From contig NC_088677.1 in assembly GCF_950023065.1 (NCBI RefSeq), positions 63,823,469 to 63,887,468 on the forward strand: a stretch of DNA of 64,000 nucleotides. The letters are read 5' to 3'. The notes beneath the pieces are model-generated. The model worked only from the letters and a program-made list of their open reading frames with translations. It searched no databases and was not told where the DNA came from. The stretch's first letter is position 1. Every line of letters starts with the position of its first letter. The translations under genes and the position numbers were made by a program. Positions 38,506 through 47,896 of this stretch are shown piece by piece. This DNA is from Planococcus citri. Taxonomy: Eukaryota; Arthropoda; Insecta; Hemiptera; Pseudococcidae.

Positions 38506-38753
38506 ATTCTACGTCCGATCAACGACGCAGCTTTCAAGAAAGTATTTCAACGAGAAAAAATCGCAAAAGAATTTATAAACTGCATGCTGGGATCAACAGT
38601 CTTGGAAAATATTAAGACCATCACACCTGATGCTACATGTCTCCCGGAGTCTGCGAAATTAGAATTAAAGAACTGGAACGTAAAAAGAGAAAATTGAAAA
38701 TTAAACGACGCGAGTATAAAAATTTGCTGAAAGTGGTCCACGAAACATTATAA
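38506..38753 (+). pseudogene. PD-(D/E)XK nuclease/transposase-like fragment (Rpn/PF12784 type)
   Basis: The frame opens with ILRPINDAAFKKVFQREKIA and continues EFINCMLGSTVLENIKTI. This matches the N-terminal signature of bacterial PD-(D/E)XK family transposases and Rpn recombination-promoting nucleases (P-NDxAFKKVF, then FLNAIL, then an I-x-I strand). The plus-strand frame stops at TGA 38695-38697. From about 38661 the next frame carries a basic helical tail, KELERKKRKLKIKRREYKNL, ending at TAA 38751-38753, which suits the family's charged C-terminus. The catalytic D...(D/E)XK part is missing and no ATG opens the frame. It is therefore a decayed or partial copy, or one exon of a larger gene. 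The family is abundant in Rickettsiales and related symbionts, so transfer from a bacterium is plausible but unproven. Confidence 0.55.
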
Positions 38754-38835
38754 CTACTGTAAAATCGTGGAACATAAAAAGAGAAAATTGAAGATTAAAC
38801 GACGACGAGTATAAAAATTTGTTGAAAGTGGTCCA
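38674..38835 (+). repeat. Short tandem duplication, period 94 bp
   Basis: The segment 38674-38740 recurs at 38768-38835 with few changes: GAGAAAATTGAAAATTAAAC against GAGAAAATTGAAGATTAAAC, and AAAATTTGCTGAAAGTGGTC against AAAATTTGTTGAAAGTGGTC. It duplicates the basic tail of the nuclease-like fragment. Confidence 0.85.
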
Positions 38836-38920
38836 AGTTTAGTACTGAAATCATGTGATTTAACATTTTCTCAAAAATATTTCATTCCATCACAGGTCAA
38901 TTTTCATCATAAAATTTCCA

Positions 38921-39059
38921 GCAGAAAAACTACTCGATTCATTTCTCGTAAAAGGCACAACGTTCGAAAAATTAGCAAATCTGCAGAAAAAAGTTGATGA
39001 TTTTTACGATTTCTTGAATGAAGAATTACATACAAATGCGATTCTTCACGGATACTCAA
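38921..39059 (+). pseudogene. Exon-like fragment interrupted by a fold-back element
   Basis: An acceptor-like AAATTTCCAG leads into an open frame with good protein character: AEKLLDSFLVKGTTFEKLAN, then KKVDDFYDFLNEELHTNAIL. At about 39060 the sequence becomes the left arm of a fold-back element, so the native frame is cut there. The protein family is not recognised. It may belong with the nuclease-like fragment 170 bases upstream or be a separate orphan exon. Confidence 0.4.
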
Positions 39060-39825
39060 TACAGGGTGGTCTGGGAAGTGGTAGTACGTACTTCAGATTT
39101 GGATATAACAAGTTACCTATATTTTGAAAATTGAAGGAGCAAAATACGTTTTTAATATTCAAGAACCAAAATCCAATTTTGACGACTGGGGGTCCGGTAG
39201 TACTTTGAAAAATGAGCAAAATTACATATTATGACTTTTTGCCTAACTTGGAAATTAAAGGGGCTACCAACAATTTTTAATTTTAAAAAATCACGATGAA
39301 AAAAAGGAATGTGGAAATGAATACTTACTAGGTTAAAAAATAAACGAATTTCGTTACGATAATTTTTTTCTTACTCTAAAATTTAAAAAGTTTTTAAAGC
39401 TCAACAATTTTCAATTTGATAAAAATTTCATTAAATTAAAAATTTTTGACCTTCAAAAACTTCTTAAATTTTAGAGTAAGAAAAAAAACTGATCATAACA
39501 AAATTTGTTCATTTTTTGACGTAGTATTTATTTCCTTTCGCATTTATTTTTTTCATCGCGATTTTTTGAAATTAAAAATCATTTGTACCCCCTTCAATTC
39601 TCAAGTTCGGCAAAAAGTCTAATCTTTCAAAGTATGTATATGTACATACTGCCGACTCCCATAGTCAAAATTGGATTTTGGCTCTTAGATTTTGAAATTG
39701 CATTTTGTCCCTTCAATTTTGAAGATAGGCCACACCTTTACATAACCTTTTTTCTTAGTCGTACCTGGATGTATAAAAATCTGAAGTTTGTACCACCACC
39801 ACTCCCCAGACACCCTCTATATCGG
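39060..39825. mobile_element. Fold-back element, family C copy 1
   Basis: Long imperfect arms. The left end GGGTGGTCTGGGAAGTGGTA pairs with the right end near CCACTCCCCAGACACCCTC. CCAAAATCCAATTTTGAC pairs with GTCAAAATTGGATTTTGG. The centre pairs CTTACTCTAAAATTTAAAAA with TTAAATTTTAGAGTAAG. A shorter relative of the inner part is found at 42355-42850. No transposase frame. Confidence 0.8.
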
Positions 39826-40288
39826 CGAATGTGGCATTAATCATGATTCATGAAATCGTTGGCTTCCGCACACTGTCTGTTGCGGTGGTCATAAAGATCC
39901 AGCTCTCTCGTCTCTCAATAAAGCGTGTAAAGTGGAATCTAGGCTGGAGATTGAAAAACGCAGCAGAGGGATTTTGTTCATGAGGGAAAGCTTGGAAAAT
40001 TATGCCATTTCTTCACCGAATCAGTCGACTAACAATACCACTAGAGAGGAAGAGAAGACATTGAAAATGCTTAGCATTGCCTTTTAGATAGAAATACATA
40101 TATAGAAACCATAATGTAAATTAAAATGTATATGCATTAATTTATCAGGACTTATCATACAAAGCAGAAACCATTAGAAGATAATACACGAAAAACAAGT
40201 AATCAAACAATGAAAAAAAAATAATGCACTAACAATTGGTACCTAATTATTCAGCAATTTTTGATTTTTGTGGATAAATTTAGATTCA
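39826..40288. other. Unassigned stretch
   Basis: An open frame runs from the fold-back edge to a TGA near 39982 but has no recognisable motif. The rest is AT-rich without a gene. Confidence 0.3.
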
Positions 40289-40520
40289 ATGGATTCTGCA
40301 CTTTTTCAAAGTTTAATTGAAACTTTCAAAAAAGCTGAAGCTGGAGATCAACAAAAAAAAAATTGAAGAACTATTTACGTTATTTAAAGAAGTACGGATA
40401 CCGAATTCCGTTACAATTTCGTTTATACAACTACTCGAAAAAGTATACAACAATATCAACGACCAGAAGGTGAGAAACAAAATAAAACGTGGCTTATTTG
40501 AAATGAGCATGAGTGATTAA
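40289..40520 (+). pseudogene. Broken small orphan ORF (frameshift in an A-run)
   Basis: ATG 40289 opens MDSALFQSLIETFKKAEAGD and then stops. From a run of nine or more A at about 40352 a neighbouring frame goes on with KKIEELFTLFKEV and ends at TAA 40520. Together they read as one helical, charged protein of about 75 residues, so an indel in the A-run has split it. The first part loosely recalls a BESS motif (F-SL---KK), too weakly to name. The indel could be a real mutation or a homopolymer sequencing error. Confidence 0.35.
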
Positions 40521-40765
40521 TTTATAAGAACCTATGTAAACTCGAAATATATATTAATTAAAAAATTCACAGAAAAAATATTATTATGTACTATGTTCAC
40601 GAATTTTTGTAAAAAACTTATTGCAACGATTGACAATTCTGGGATGGTCAAATACTATATTTCATAAACTAAAGTAGCCACTACTTGGTGTAATATGACA
40701 TTTTATTTTATTGTAATTAAGTAATTACATTAATTAAAAAATTATGTTTCATTAACTTGTAAGAC

Positions 40766-40894
40766 TTAGATGAAAATGACGAAGAAGCCATAGATGATCC
40801 CACACTCGAACATCCCAATGAACGTGAAGCCGATTCCTCTCCATCTTCAGAGTCAACAGCTCATTGTTCTCAACAGTTATTCTTAGAATATTAG
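40766..40894 (+). CDS. Acidic/Ser-rich exon-like fragment
   Basis: The plus-strand frame reads DENDEEAIDDPTLEHPNERE followed by a Ser-rich segment and ends at TAG 40892-40894. An acceptor-like AGACTTAG lies just before it. The composition is typical of a disordered acidic tail and unlike random AT-rich DNA. It could be a last exon of a gene including the ORF at 40289, but the connection is not shown. The minus-strand ORF over the same bases looks like its shadow. Confidence 0.35.
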   Translation, partial: LDENDEEAIDDPTLEHPNEREADSSPSSESTAHCSQQLFLEY

Positions 40895-41303
40895 AAACGT
40901 TACGTTCAAATACAAAAGAGAAGAGGAAGAATGAAAATTGATCTGTCAATTCCGCAGACAGAGAATCAGCACTAATTCCACAACTGTAACCTACGAAGAT
41001 GGAAACGATAAAACCATGAAAACCAAAGAAGAGCACATCCGAAATGAAATTGAAGTTTTCTTCAAGATACATTGCTTAAATTCATAAATTCTATGGATCA
41101 CATTAACGTCGAGAAGTTTTAGAATGAAAATGAGTAGTCCCATCCAAATGTTCATAATACTGTATTTGTTGGTCACTTCTGTACCTGCCACACAAGAGTC
41201 GGTTGAATGTTTGTTTTCTGCATTGAAGTTTATATTGACAGACAAACGTCATTTATACTTACAAATAGTTTCATTAATGATATATTATAAGTAATTATAA
41301 GAT
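40895..41303. other. Unassigned stretch
   Basis: No gene recognised. Minus-strand ORFs here are hydrophobic and lack motifs. Confidence 0.3.
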
Positions 41304-41408
41304 ATGTATAACTTGAAAATTTCACACGCTGTTGTTGTACCTGTACCTCAACCTCAACCTCAGCGTCAACCCGGACCAGCACCACAGCAACAACTTGTAG
41401 TCTTGTAA
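41304..41408 (+). CDS. Small Pro/Gln-rich ORF
   Basis: ATG 41304 to TAA 41406-41408 gives 34 residues with the core VVVPVPQPQPQRQPGPAPQQ. A good donor (ATG/GTAAGT) follows at 41412. The low-complexity sequence may be a 5' or internal exon piece of a decayed gene. No family is recognised. Confidence 0.25.
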   Translation: MYNLKISHAVVVPVPQPQPQRQPGPAPQQQLVVL

Positions 41409-41663
41409 ATGGTAAGTATAAGTACATATTATATTAAAAACACACACAGAAAATACCCTTGATTACATTTTCATTGTTTATCAGTTCCAAATTTTCACTC
41501 AAATTGATAAAACAAATAACACAATTACATATTTAGACTGATAAGTGATGCATTGGTAGGTAATTATTTTTAATTTCTTCTTTTTTGCGTTTTGAATGAT
41601 TTGTTTTGTACCTTACCTAAGTAGGTATAATTAATAATAAAACTTTTTTTTGTTTTTCTTTTC

Positions 41664-41987
41664 ATGGTCATTAATTCTGTGGATGTGAGGAAGAGACCGG
41701 CTAAAAAAAATGGTAGCGATGGGTCAACACGTAAGTAGAATTAATTCGATCATTCATGTTAGTTTTTCCAATTTATTAATTTATTTTTCGTTTTGACAGT
41801 GTCAGCTCAAACGTATTGTCACGTATCCGTTATCAGCGCGCCAAAAAAGAGCGGTTACAAAAAGTTTTACAACTTTGATCATTTTTCAGAAATTTGTCAC
41901 GTTTCTTCCAAATGGCATCAAAATCTTAATTTACCCACAAAACATGAAACTAAAATTCCCTTTGGCTCAGTTTTTGAAAATATGTAG
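41664..41987 (+). CDS. Two-exon orphan ORF (83 aa)
   Basis: Exons 41664-41730 and 41800-41987 join in phase (ACAC/GTAAGT donor, TTGACAG acceptor, 69-nt intron). The basic N-terminus contains VRKRPAKKNGSDGS and the second exon HVSVISAPKKSGYKKFYNFD; the frame ends at TAG. The phase match supports the model. No domain is recognised. Fold-back family C copy 2 follows 370 bases downstream. Confidence 0.35.
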
Positions 41988-42091
41988 CTGATGAAGCAAT
42001 CGTTTATACATTTTTTAGAAAGGTATGCTTATCCATTCATACGAGTTTTGTGAATTAAGAAAGAGGAACAACAGCACCATACGATAGAAAG

Positions 42092-42295
42092 ATGGTACTT
42101 TTTGAAGAAACTAAAAAAATAGTAATTGCTGAAGCACTTCCATTGTGTGTTCCTCAATCAGCTGACCCGAGAAATAAGCGTCTTAATAAATATATTCGAC
42201 CAGTACTAACAGAGCTGATAAATTCCGAACACCTGCAGCGAATAATTATTATACTACCAGAAGTGATTGATAAAAAGTGTATCTACATATATTAA
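42092..42295 (+). CDS. Unrecognised 67-codon ORF
   Basis: The ATG-started frame contains VPQSADPRNKRLNKYIRPVL and LINSEHLQRIIIILPEVIDK, which looks protein-like and amphipathic. It ends at TAA 42293-42295. No signal peptide or known motif. Like its neighbours it may be a remnant exon of a larger mobile or orphan gene. Confidence 0.3.
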   Translation: MVLFEETKKIVIAEALPLCVPQSADPRNKRLNKYIRPVLTELINSEHLQRIIIILPEVIDKKCIYIY

Positions 42296-42354
42296 TAAAG
42301 ATAATCAAGATTATTGTGTTTGATAACTTCCTTGATTAATTATCAAGAAAAATG

Positions 42355-42850
42355 GCTAGTAATGGTATAAAGTACCTACTTTGAAAAATGAACAACATTA
42401 CCTATAATGACTTTTTGCCCAACTTGCAAATTGAAGGGGCTACCAATGACTTTTAATTTCAAAAAATCGCGATGAAAAAAATGAATGCGCAAATGAATAT
42501 TCACTAAGTTAAAAAATAAACAAATTTTTTTGCGACACTTTTTTTCTTGCTGTAAAATTTAAAAAGTTTTTGAAGCTCAACAATTTTTGATTTGTTAAAA
42601 ATTTCATTAAATTTACAAGTTTTTAGCTTCAAAAATTTCTTAAATTTTAGAGTAAGAAAAAAAATGATCATAACAAAATTTGTTTATTTTCTGACGTAGT
42701 ATTTATTTCCGGTTTCATTTTTTTCAATACGATTTTTTGAAATTGAAAATCATTTGTAATCCATTTAATTTTGCAAGTTAATCAAAAAGTCATAATAGGT
42801 AATTTTGTTCATTTTTCAAAGTACTACAGACCCCCATTAGTCAAAATTAC
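42355..42850. mobile_element. Fold-back element, family C copy 2
   Basis: The left arm runs from TACTTTGAAAAATGAACAAC and is mirrored at the right by TTCATTTTTCAAAGTACTAC near 42815-42835. The centre carries the same AAATTTTAGAGTAAGAAAAA and TTGACGTAGTATTTATTTCC-type blocks as the copy at 39060. The outer 100 bases of the longer copy are not obvious here. Confidence 0.75.
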
Positions 42851-43329
42851 AACTTTGATCATCTGGCGACGCTACTGAAACTTGAAAGTAGCCAAGTAGA
42901 TATTTTGTAACATCTCAATATTTACTCCATTCAAAACTCAAAATCGTTCGGGTCATATTTCTCGACATAAGAAATAAGCCCTTTAAATTTCACAATCGCA
43001 ATCAAATACCAACACAAAAAATTGGTACAAAAACCACGCCGACGATGGAAGTAAAAAAAATCACCCTCCTCTCTTCATTCTAAATTCTTTCACAAACAGC
43101 TGTTTGCAAAAAAAAAAATAAAAAAAGAGTATAATTTACAAGGTGACGGTTAAATGTTTGAACAATAAATTGAACTGGGCTTGTGTTTTGAGAACAGAGA
43201 ACGCAGTTTGGTGCAAACAGACAAACGATGGAGCTTTTTCGCGAAATGTAATTTACTTGGACAATACCGGTCACACAAGTACTCGACGACTGTTTCGTGC
43301 TTTCTTTTCATCTATTTCAAGTGGTGTTT
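42851..43329. other. Unassigned stretch
   Basis: AT-rich, with an A-run near 43105-43120. A plus-strand frame at 43143-43346 is open but shows no recognised motif. Confidence 0.3.
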
Positions 43330-44216
43330 CTGTTAATTGGATTTGAAGAATATTCCGACTTAACGGCGTTTCACGGGGCGGCGCGGCGACGATTTCAACT
43401 GGTGAAATATAGAAAATTAGAAAAGAAAAAAAAAAGTTTTATAATTCGCCCTATATAGTATATATCGTATTGTATCACTGTACCCTCCACCTCTCCACTC
43501 GACCTGTGTCCGTTGATACATATCTCACGCAATGGGTTTCATCGTGTGTAAGTATTTGAAAATTTCGCGTGCTCGGTCGCCAATGAACGACTCACAATAT
43601 GAATGGACACGAAAGAAGATATCTTTGGATGAATCGAGTCTCTTTTGTATTACGCTTTGTCAGTTTTAAATGGAGGATTATTTAATAGGTGTAATCTGCT
43701 TAGTACGTAATAATGCTGCATCTTCGAAGAGTATTTAGTGAAATCGCTTTTATACTTTTACCCATTCATAGATAGGTATATGTCCTACCGTTGTACACAT
43801 TATCGATGTTTAACCGAGTATGCGAGGATTTAAATAAAATGGATGGATTATACGCGCGTATAATATACCGATGGAATATCTTATATACAGCGAAGGTACA
43901 ATTGCGATGGTCAGATATCTACCCTCGCCCCCTGATACATTTGTACATTGGGTGTGTTTTTTTCTTCCCTTCATTCATTCGATGCTAATCGTTGGAAAAG
44001 ATACATACCCTTCTGCGAGTGAGACAGAAGATGAAAAATTATACAAGAAAAAAGTTGATAATTAAAATATATGGCCGGCAGGAAATACGCATTTATATAC
44101 GTAAAATCACGTCTACGATGCTTAATCTCGTTTAAGAAATGCAAAATCGTAACGTAAATTCAATAATAATGTAATACAAACGGTTACACGAGTATATAGC
44201 AGGTCTCGCCGCGGCG

Positions 44217-44224
44217 TATAAAAG
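44217..44224 (+). promoter_or_regulatory. TATA box candidate TATAAAAG
   Basis: GGCGTATAAAAGTGTGAAG is a perfect TATA consensus. About 22-27 bases downstream lies TCAGCC, similar to an arthropod initiator. A short ORF starts at 44306. A very similar CGGCGTATAAAA occurs at 63774-63785. Confidence 0.35.
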
Positions 44225-44305
44225 TGTGAAGTAAATCAGCCAAGCGTTATATGAGTTTTGACACAGGACGAGAGAAACAGCGAGACGGTGAATTTGCGGG
44301 AGAAA

Positions 44306-44389
44306 ATGGTCCTTAGTTCGAAATTAGTGCAAACTAGCAGAAAATACAAGGCATGGAATAACGGCATCGTAACGCGTCCTTATGTGTAG
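44306..44389 (+). CDS. 27-codon small ORF downstream of the TATA box
   Basis: The ATG lies 82 bases from the TATA box in a good initiation context (GAGAAAATGG). It encodes MVLSSKLVQTSRKYKAWNNG plus seven residues and ends at TAG 44387-44389. It could be a small peptide, a leader ORF or chance. No family is recognised. Confidence 0.15.
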   Translation: MVLSSKLVQTSRKYKAWNNGIVTRPYV

Positions 44390-44580
44390 TCGTTAGAACA
44401 CCGCGTAATTGGGCGGAAAATACTGTGATAGAAAAAGCGACCCGGTTAAACGTTTTCTTTAGGCCTTGCAGGCAGCAAACCTTCTTTCCTAGTTTTATTA
44501 AACCAACCAGTTGGAACGAGCGCCAACGCCGCGCCGCCCAAAATTCTCATCGTCGATATGAAAATACGAACGGAGGAGGG

Positions 44581-45415
44581 TGTTTTATTCTCTGGGTTTA
44601 ATCGAAGATTCTCTCAAATGTACGTATTATGAGTATTATTGAGTACTTCTGTTTTGGAATTAGACGTATCTGATTGAGATTCAAATTATGCTAATTCATC
44701 CAAATACCTACACAGTGTTTCTATTACCAAAATTTGATGTTCAAAAATCGCGACCTTTTTTCGCGACTTTTTCTTTCAGTACCCCCTTAGTATTTAACAA
44801 AAAAAAAAACGGGGCTTCCAATAAAGTTTACACTTTTTTTAAAAGAGAGTTTGTGTCCAACTTTCAATAGTTCCCATGTGACATTAAAAAAATGTATGAA
44901 ACTAAAGGGATATGAAAACAATAATTGAAAACTTCATTTATAATTCAATGAAGTGAACATTAGGTATTAATAGGAAATACTTCCATGAAAAAATTGAATG
45001 TAAAGTCGGGACGATTTTTAGCGACTTTTTGGTGAAACTTTCGCGGTCTATTTTCAAAATCGCGACTTTTTCAACACTTATTTCGCGACTGGTAGACATC
45101 CTGAAATAGTTTTCTTTTTCAACCAAAAAAATAATTGCGGTATTTTTGCAATGTAACTACGGTGGTATAAACTATTTTGAAAGAGATCAGAGTTCAAGTT
45201 GAAAATTAAATTCAAACTTATCTTCCTTAATACAGACATGACTTATTAGGTAAGTACTCCCTAAAAAATTCTAATTTTTCAAAGTATAGTGTGAACATAT
45301 ATGTAGTTTGAAATTTCCTGTGACTATAGTAGTACATGGAAGGTCATTCAGCATCTGCGTCCTGCGATCTACTCACGATCACCTGAGGATCTCAAATTTG
45401 AGATAGCATAGTCAG
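44581..45415. other. Unassigned stretch
   Basis: No gene recognised. A weak inverted relation exists between ATCGCGACCTTTTTTCGCGA near 44747-44766 and a GCGACTTTTT segment near 45018, suggesting another degraded fold-back element. Confidence 0.3.
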
Positions 45416-45825
45416 GCGTGTCAATTCGGAATCAAATAACGAGAAATATTGCGTTCGAGGTAATTGTCGGAGTTCCAGGATTCTCTATAATTAAAAAACT
45501 CTCGAAGGTATCGTCAAAGAGGCATTTTTTGAATGGTATACGACCCGGACTCTGTAAGCTGTGCGAAATATGTATAAATTCAAACCTGAACATCGAAAAA
45601 GGTAAACATATGTAAATACACCGCAGCACATCGTTTGAAATTTGAAGAATTTGATACGAAAAAAAGTGTCGGAGAATTTTTACGAAAGTTGAGTAAAAAT
45701 TTTCAATTCAAGAACGAGTAAGTTCATCAGAAATTTTTTTAGCTCCGTACGCCGGTGTCCCTGGAGAAGAGATACCCGTCCTCATAGCCGGAACTGACTG
45801 CAAAAAGGTTTTTGCTTTTCGTTAG
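45416..45825 (+). CDS. Two-exon orphan fragment
   Basis: Exon-like frames 45416-45601 and 45743-45825 join in phase across GTAAAC...TTTTTTTAG; the split codon becomes Ala. The first part contains AFEVIVGVPGFSIIKKLSKV and a Cys pair in GLCKLCEIC. The second reads PYAGVPGEEIPVLIAGTDCK and ends at TAG. Both pieces are clearly protein-like. No start codon was found, so an upstream exon is expected or lost. I cannot name the family. Confidence 0.35.
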
Positions 45826-46224
45826 TTGTTACTTTTTAGTTTTTTTTCCGTAAATTTGATTACAGCCAAAAGCAAGAAATTTACAGAGTAATGAATTTGC
45901 AAAAAAGCCGAAAGAAAGCTGAATAAATGAAGATTTTGGCTAGCTTTTCCTTTTAGCCTTCAAAACCCCCAAACTTCCTCGAATTTCAGCTTTCAGCTTT
46001 TAGCTTTAAGATAGCCTAGCTTTCCATCATTTGCATAATTATGATTGAATTTTATTTGCTAGAAATGATTCATTGATGAACTCGTAGTCGATCGAATTCT
46101 ATGTTATCAAAACGACGTTCCAACGGTCGGTATCGATCCAAATCGAATTTCAAAATTACAATAGGTAGTCAATATTACCAAAACCTATCTATGGATCAAA
46201 ATCAAAATCGTAGTTACCCAACCT
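45826..46224. other. Unassigned stretch
   Basis: AT-rich, with a GCTTTCAGCTTTTAGCTTTA-type simple patch near 45985-46005. No gene. Confidence 0.3.
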
Positions 46225-46832
46225 GTTATGGGGAAAATAGCGCAGAGCCTAGTTCAAAACATGATATTTGAGATTCTGTGCCAACCTAGGCCATTGCCAT
46301 CATCAAAATCCAAGATCACTTTTAGTAGGGTTCCCGTTCCACTGAGCAGTTGATAATTTGCGTGCAGCTCATTTTTGAATGAATTTATAATATTTTGCAT
46401 TAATCACGCTATAAAACATGGAAATATGTCATTTCTGTAACTGGAGAAATATTTTGGAACGTAGTGGCGTCAATTTTTAATAATTAGATATTACAAATTT
46501 CAAAAAAACCAAAAAAAAATTGGGAAAGTTTTCTGCAATTTTTTTCGATTTTTTGAAATTGGCAATAATGGTCAAAAAATTGACACCACTGCGTTTTAAA
46601 ATATTTCTCCATTTTCAGAAATGATATTTTTCGATATTTTAGCATAGTAACTAAATGCGAAATATGAGCGAAGAAAACATGCCCAGAACATGAACTCATT
46701 CAAAAAATGAGCATTTGTAAATTTTCAACCGCTCAGTAAAACCCTAAACTTGGTCTTGGATTTTAATGGCAATGACCTAAATCAACGCAGAATCTCAAAT
46801 ACTGTACCTTTTGGAACTCGGGCGTTTTTTTC
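46225..46832. mobile_element. Fold-back element, family A copy 2
   Basis: GCGCAGAGCCTAGTTCAAAA at the left pairs with the right end near TTTTGGAACTCGGGCG. TATTTGAGATTCTGTGCC pairs with CAACGCAGAATCTCAAATAC. The centre pairs GTAGTGGCGTCAATTTTT with AAAAAATTGACACCACTGC. It shares order and sequence with the element at 25445-26075. Confidence 0.8.
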
Positions 46833-47023
46833 GCAAAACTGATTCAGGGTGTCTACTTTTTAAACACTTTGGATTTTTTAAGAGGGGAAGGGGGTAGGCG
46901 AGGCAAGATTACTCAACGAACGTGTGCGTGGATTCAGCTATGATTCTAATGAACGCAATAAGTCTCCCAAAAATTCCACTTTCACACCTATCGCAAAAAT
47001 GATTGAATAAATCTGCTAGTGAG

Positions 47024-47275
47024 ATGAAATGTCTCATCATTAATCTCCCTTTAAAAATAGGAGATCAAATTGACGAAGATGAGTACTGGAGAGAGGTGAT
47101 ATTCTTGCAAAATATGTTTTTCGTTACTATTGCAATCGATTTAAAACCAAACATCGAATTATATTCAATATACACTACAGTAATGAGATTGATAAGGTAT
47201 TATCTTGTTCTTTTCGTAATGAGTCAAAGCATCAACGAGGTAAAAAGACATCTGCTGTTTCAAAAAATCGGGTAA
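47024..47275 (+). CDS. Unrecognised ORF, possible relative of the 34984 gene
   Basis: ATG 47024 to the stop before 47276 encodes 83 residues. The motif DEYWREVIFLQN resembles KKYWDEVALFNN of the orphan protein at 34984-35846, at a comparable distance after an Ile/Leu-rich segment. This may mark a decayed paralogue, but the match is short. The rest is hydrophobic and unrecognised. Confidence 0.25.
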   Translation: MKCLIINLPLKIGDQIDEDEYWREVIFLQNMFFVTIAIDLKPNIELYSIYTTVMRLIRYYLVLFVMSQSINEVKRHLLFQKIG

Positions 47276-47370
47276 ATGTTGCGAATATGTACCTAGTATT
47301 ACGATAAAACAGCAGTGATTTTGAATTATCGTTTGTTTCAAGTGATACAGGTAATTACATAAGTACCTAA

Positions 47371-47512
47371 ATCATGCAAATAAGAAATAAAATTTTTTAC
47401 CTGTAACAATTCCAGTTGCAACTCAATCACTGAGATTTCTATCGTTACCTATCTAAATGAGTTGCAACTGGAATTGTTGAAGGTAAAAAATTTTATTTCT
47501 TATTTGCATGAT
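47371..47512. mobile_element. Short hairpin element, 55-bp near-perfect arms
   Basis: ATCATGCAAATAAGAAATAA at the left is repeated in reverse complement as TTATTTCTTATTTGCATGAT at the right. The match continues inward through AACAATTCCAGTTGCAACTC. The loop is about 32 bases. The near-perfect arms suggest a recent palindromic insertion. Confidence 0.85.
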
Positions 47513-47655
47513 TTTTTGGTTTAGTATATAGTGATGAACATTTCACTTCGTTGAATGTTTAGAGCTGAAGTATCGCTTTTTCTATCCATTCTATTCGATA
47601 TAAAATCATCATCAATCTTTTAGAAAGTGTTAAGTATTCCATTTATCTAAGTATA

Positions 47656-47896
47656 CAGGGGTCGGCATAAGTTAGTATTCATATTCGAGAACATGATGCG
47701 TTCTTTTGAACACCCTGTTGTGTGTAATGAGTAGATGGAAGGTCTTGTAGGTAGTGCGTTGTGTTCGTGGAAGTCCCACCAACACTTTGGTAATAATAGT
47801 TTCATTCCCCGCTATGTCACTACAGAAAAAAAATTCATTTTTATTTGAAAAAATGTTCGTTTGTGCAAATCGGAATACTAACTTATGCCGACCCCA
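47656..47896. mobile_element. Tc1/mariner-like MITE
   Basis: Terminal inverted repeats of about 22 bp: CAGGGGTCGGCATAAGTTAG at the left and CTAACTTATGCCGACCCC at the right. TA lies outside both ends, the target expected for Tc1/mariner. The interior holds no transposase I can recognise; a minus-strand frame (47672-47923) spans it but runs through both repeats. Confidence 0.75.

Larger units (their letters stand above)
43330..44580. promoter_or_regulatory. CpG-richer block, possible enhancer or 5' gene region
   Basis: CpG and mixed-complexity sequence are more frequent here than in the flanks, for example GGGGCGGCGCGGCGACG near 43375-43391 and GCCAACGCCGCGCCGCCC near 44522-44539. A consensus TATA box lies at 44217-44224. 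No long coding frame is present. It may be a regulatory block or the first exon of a gene whose body lies elsewhere. Confidence 0.3.

Noticed and set aside
40752..41072. 106-codon minus-strand ORF
   Set aside because: It covers the plus-strand acidic/Ser-rich frame at 40766-40894, and the hydrophobic content reflects antisense of acidic codons.
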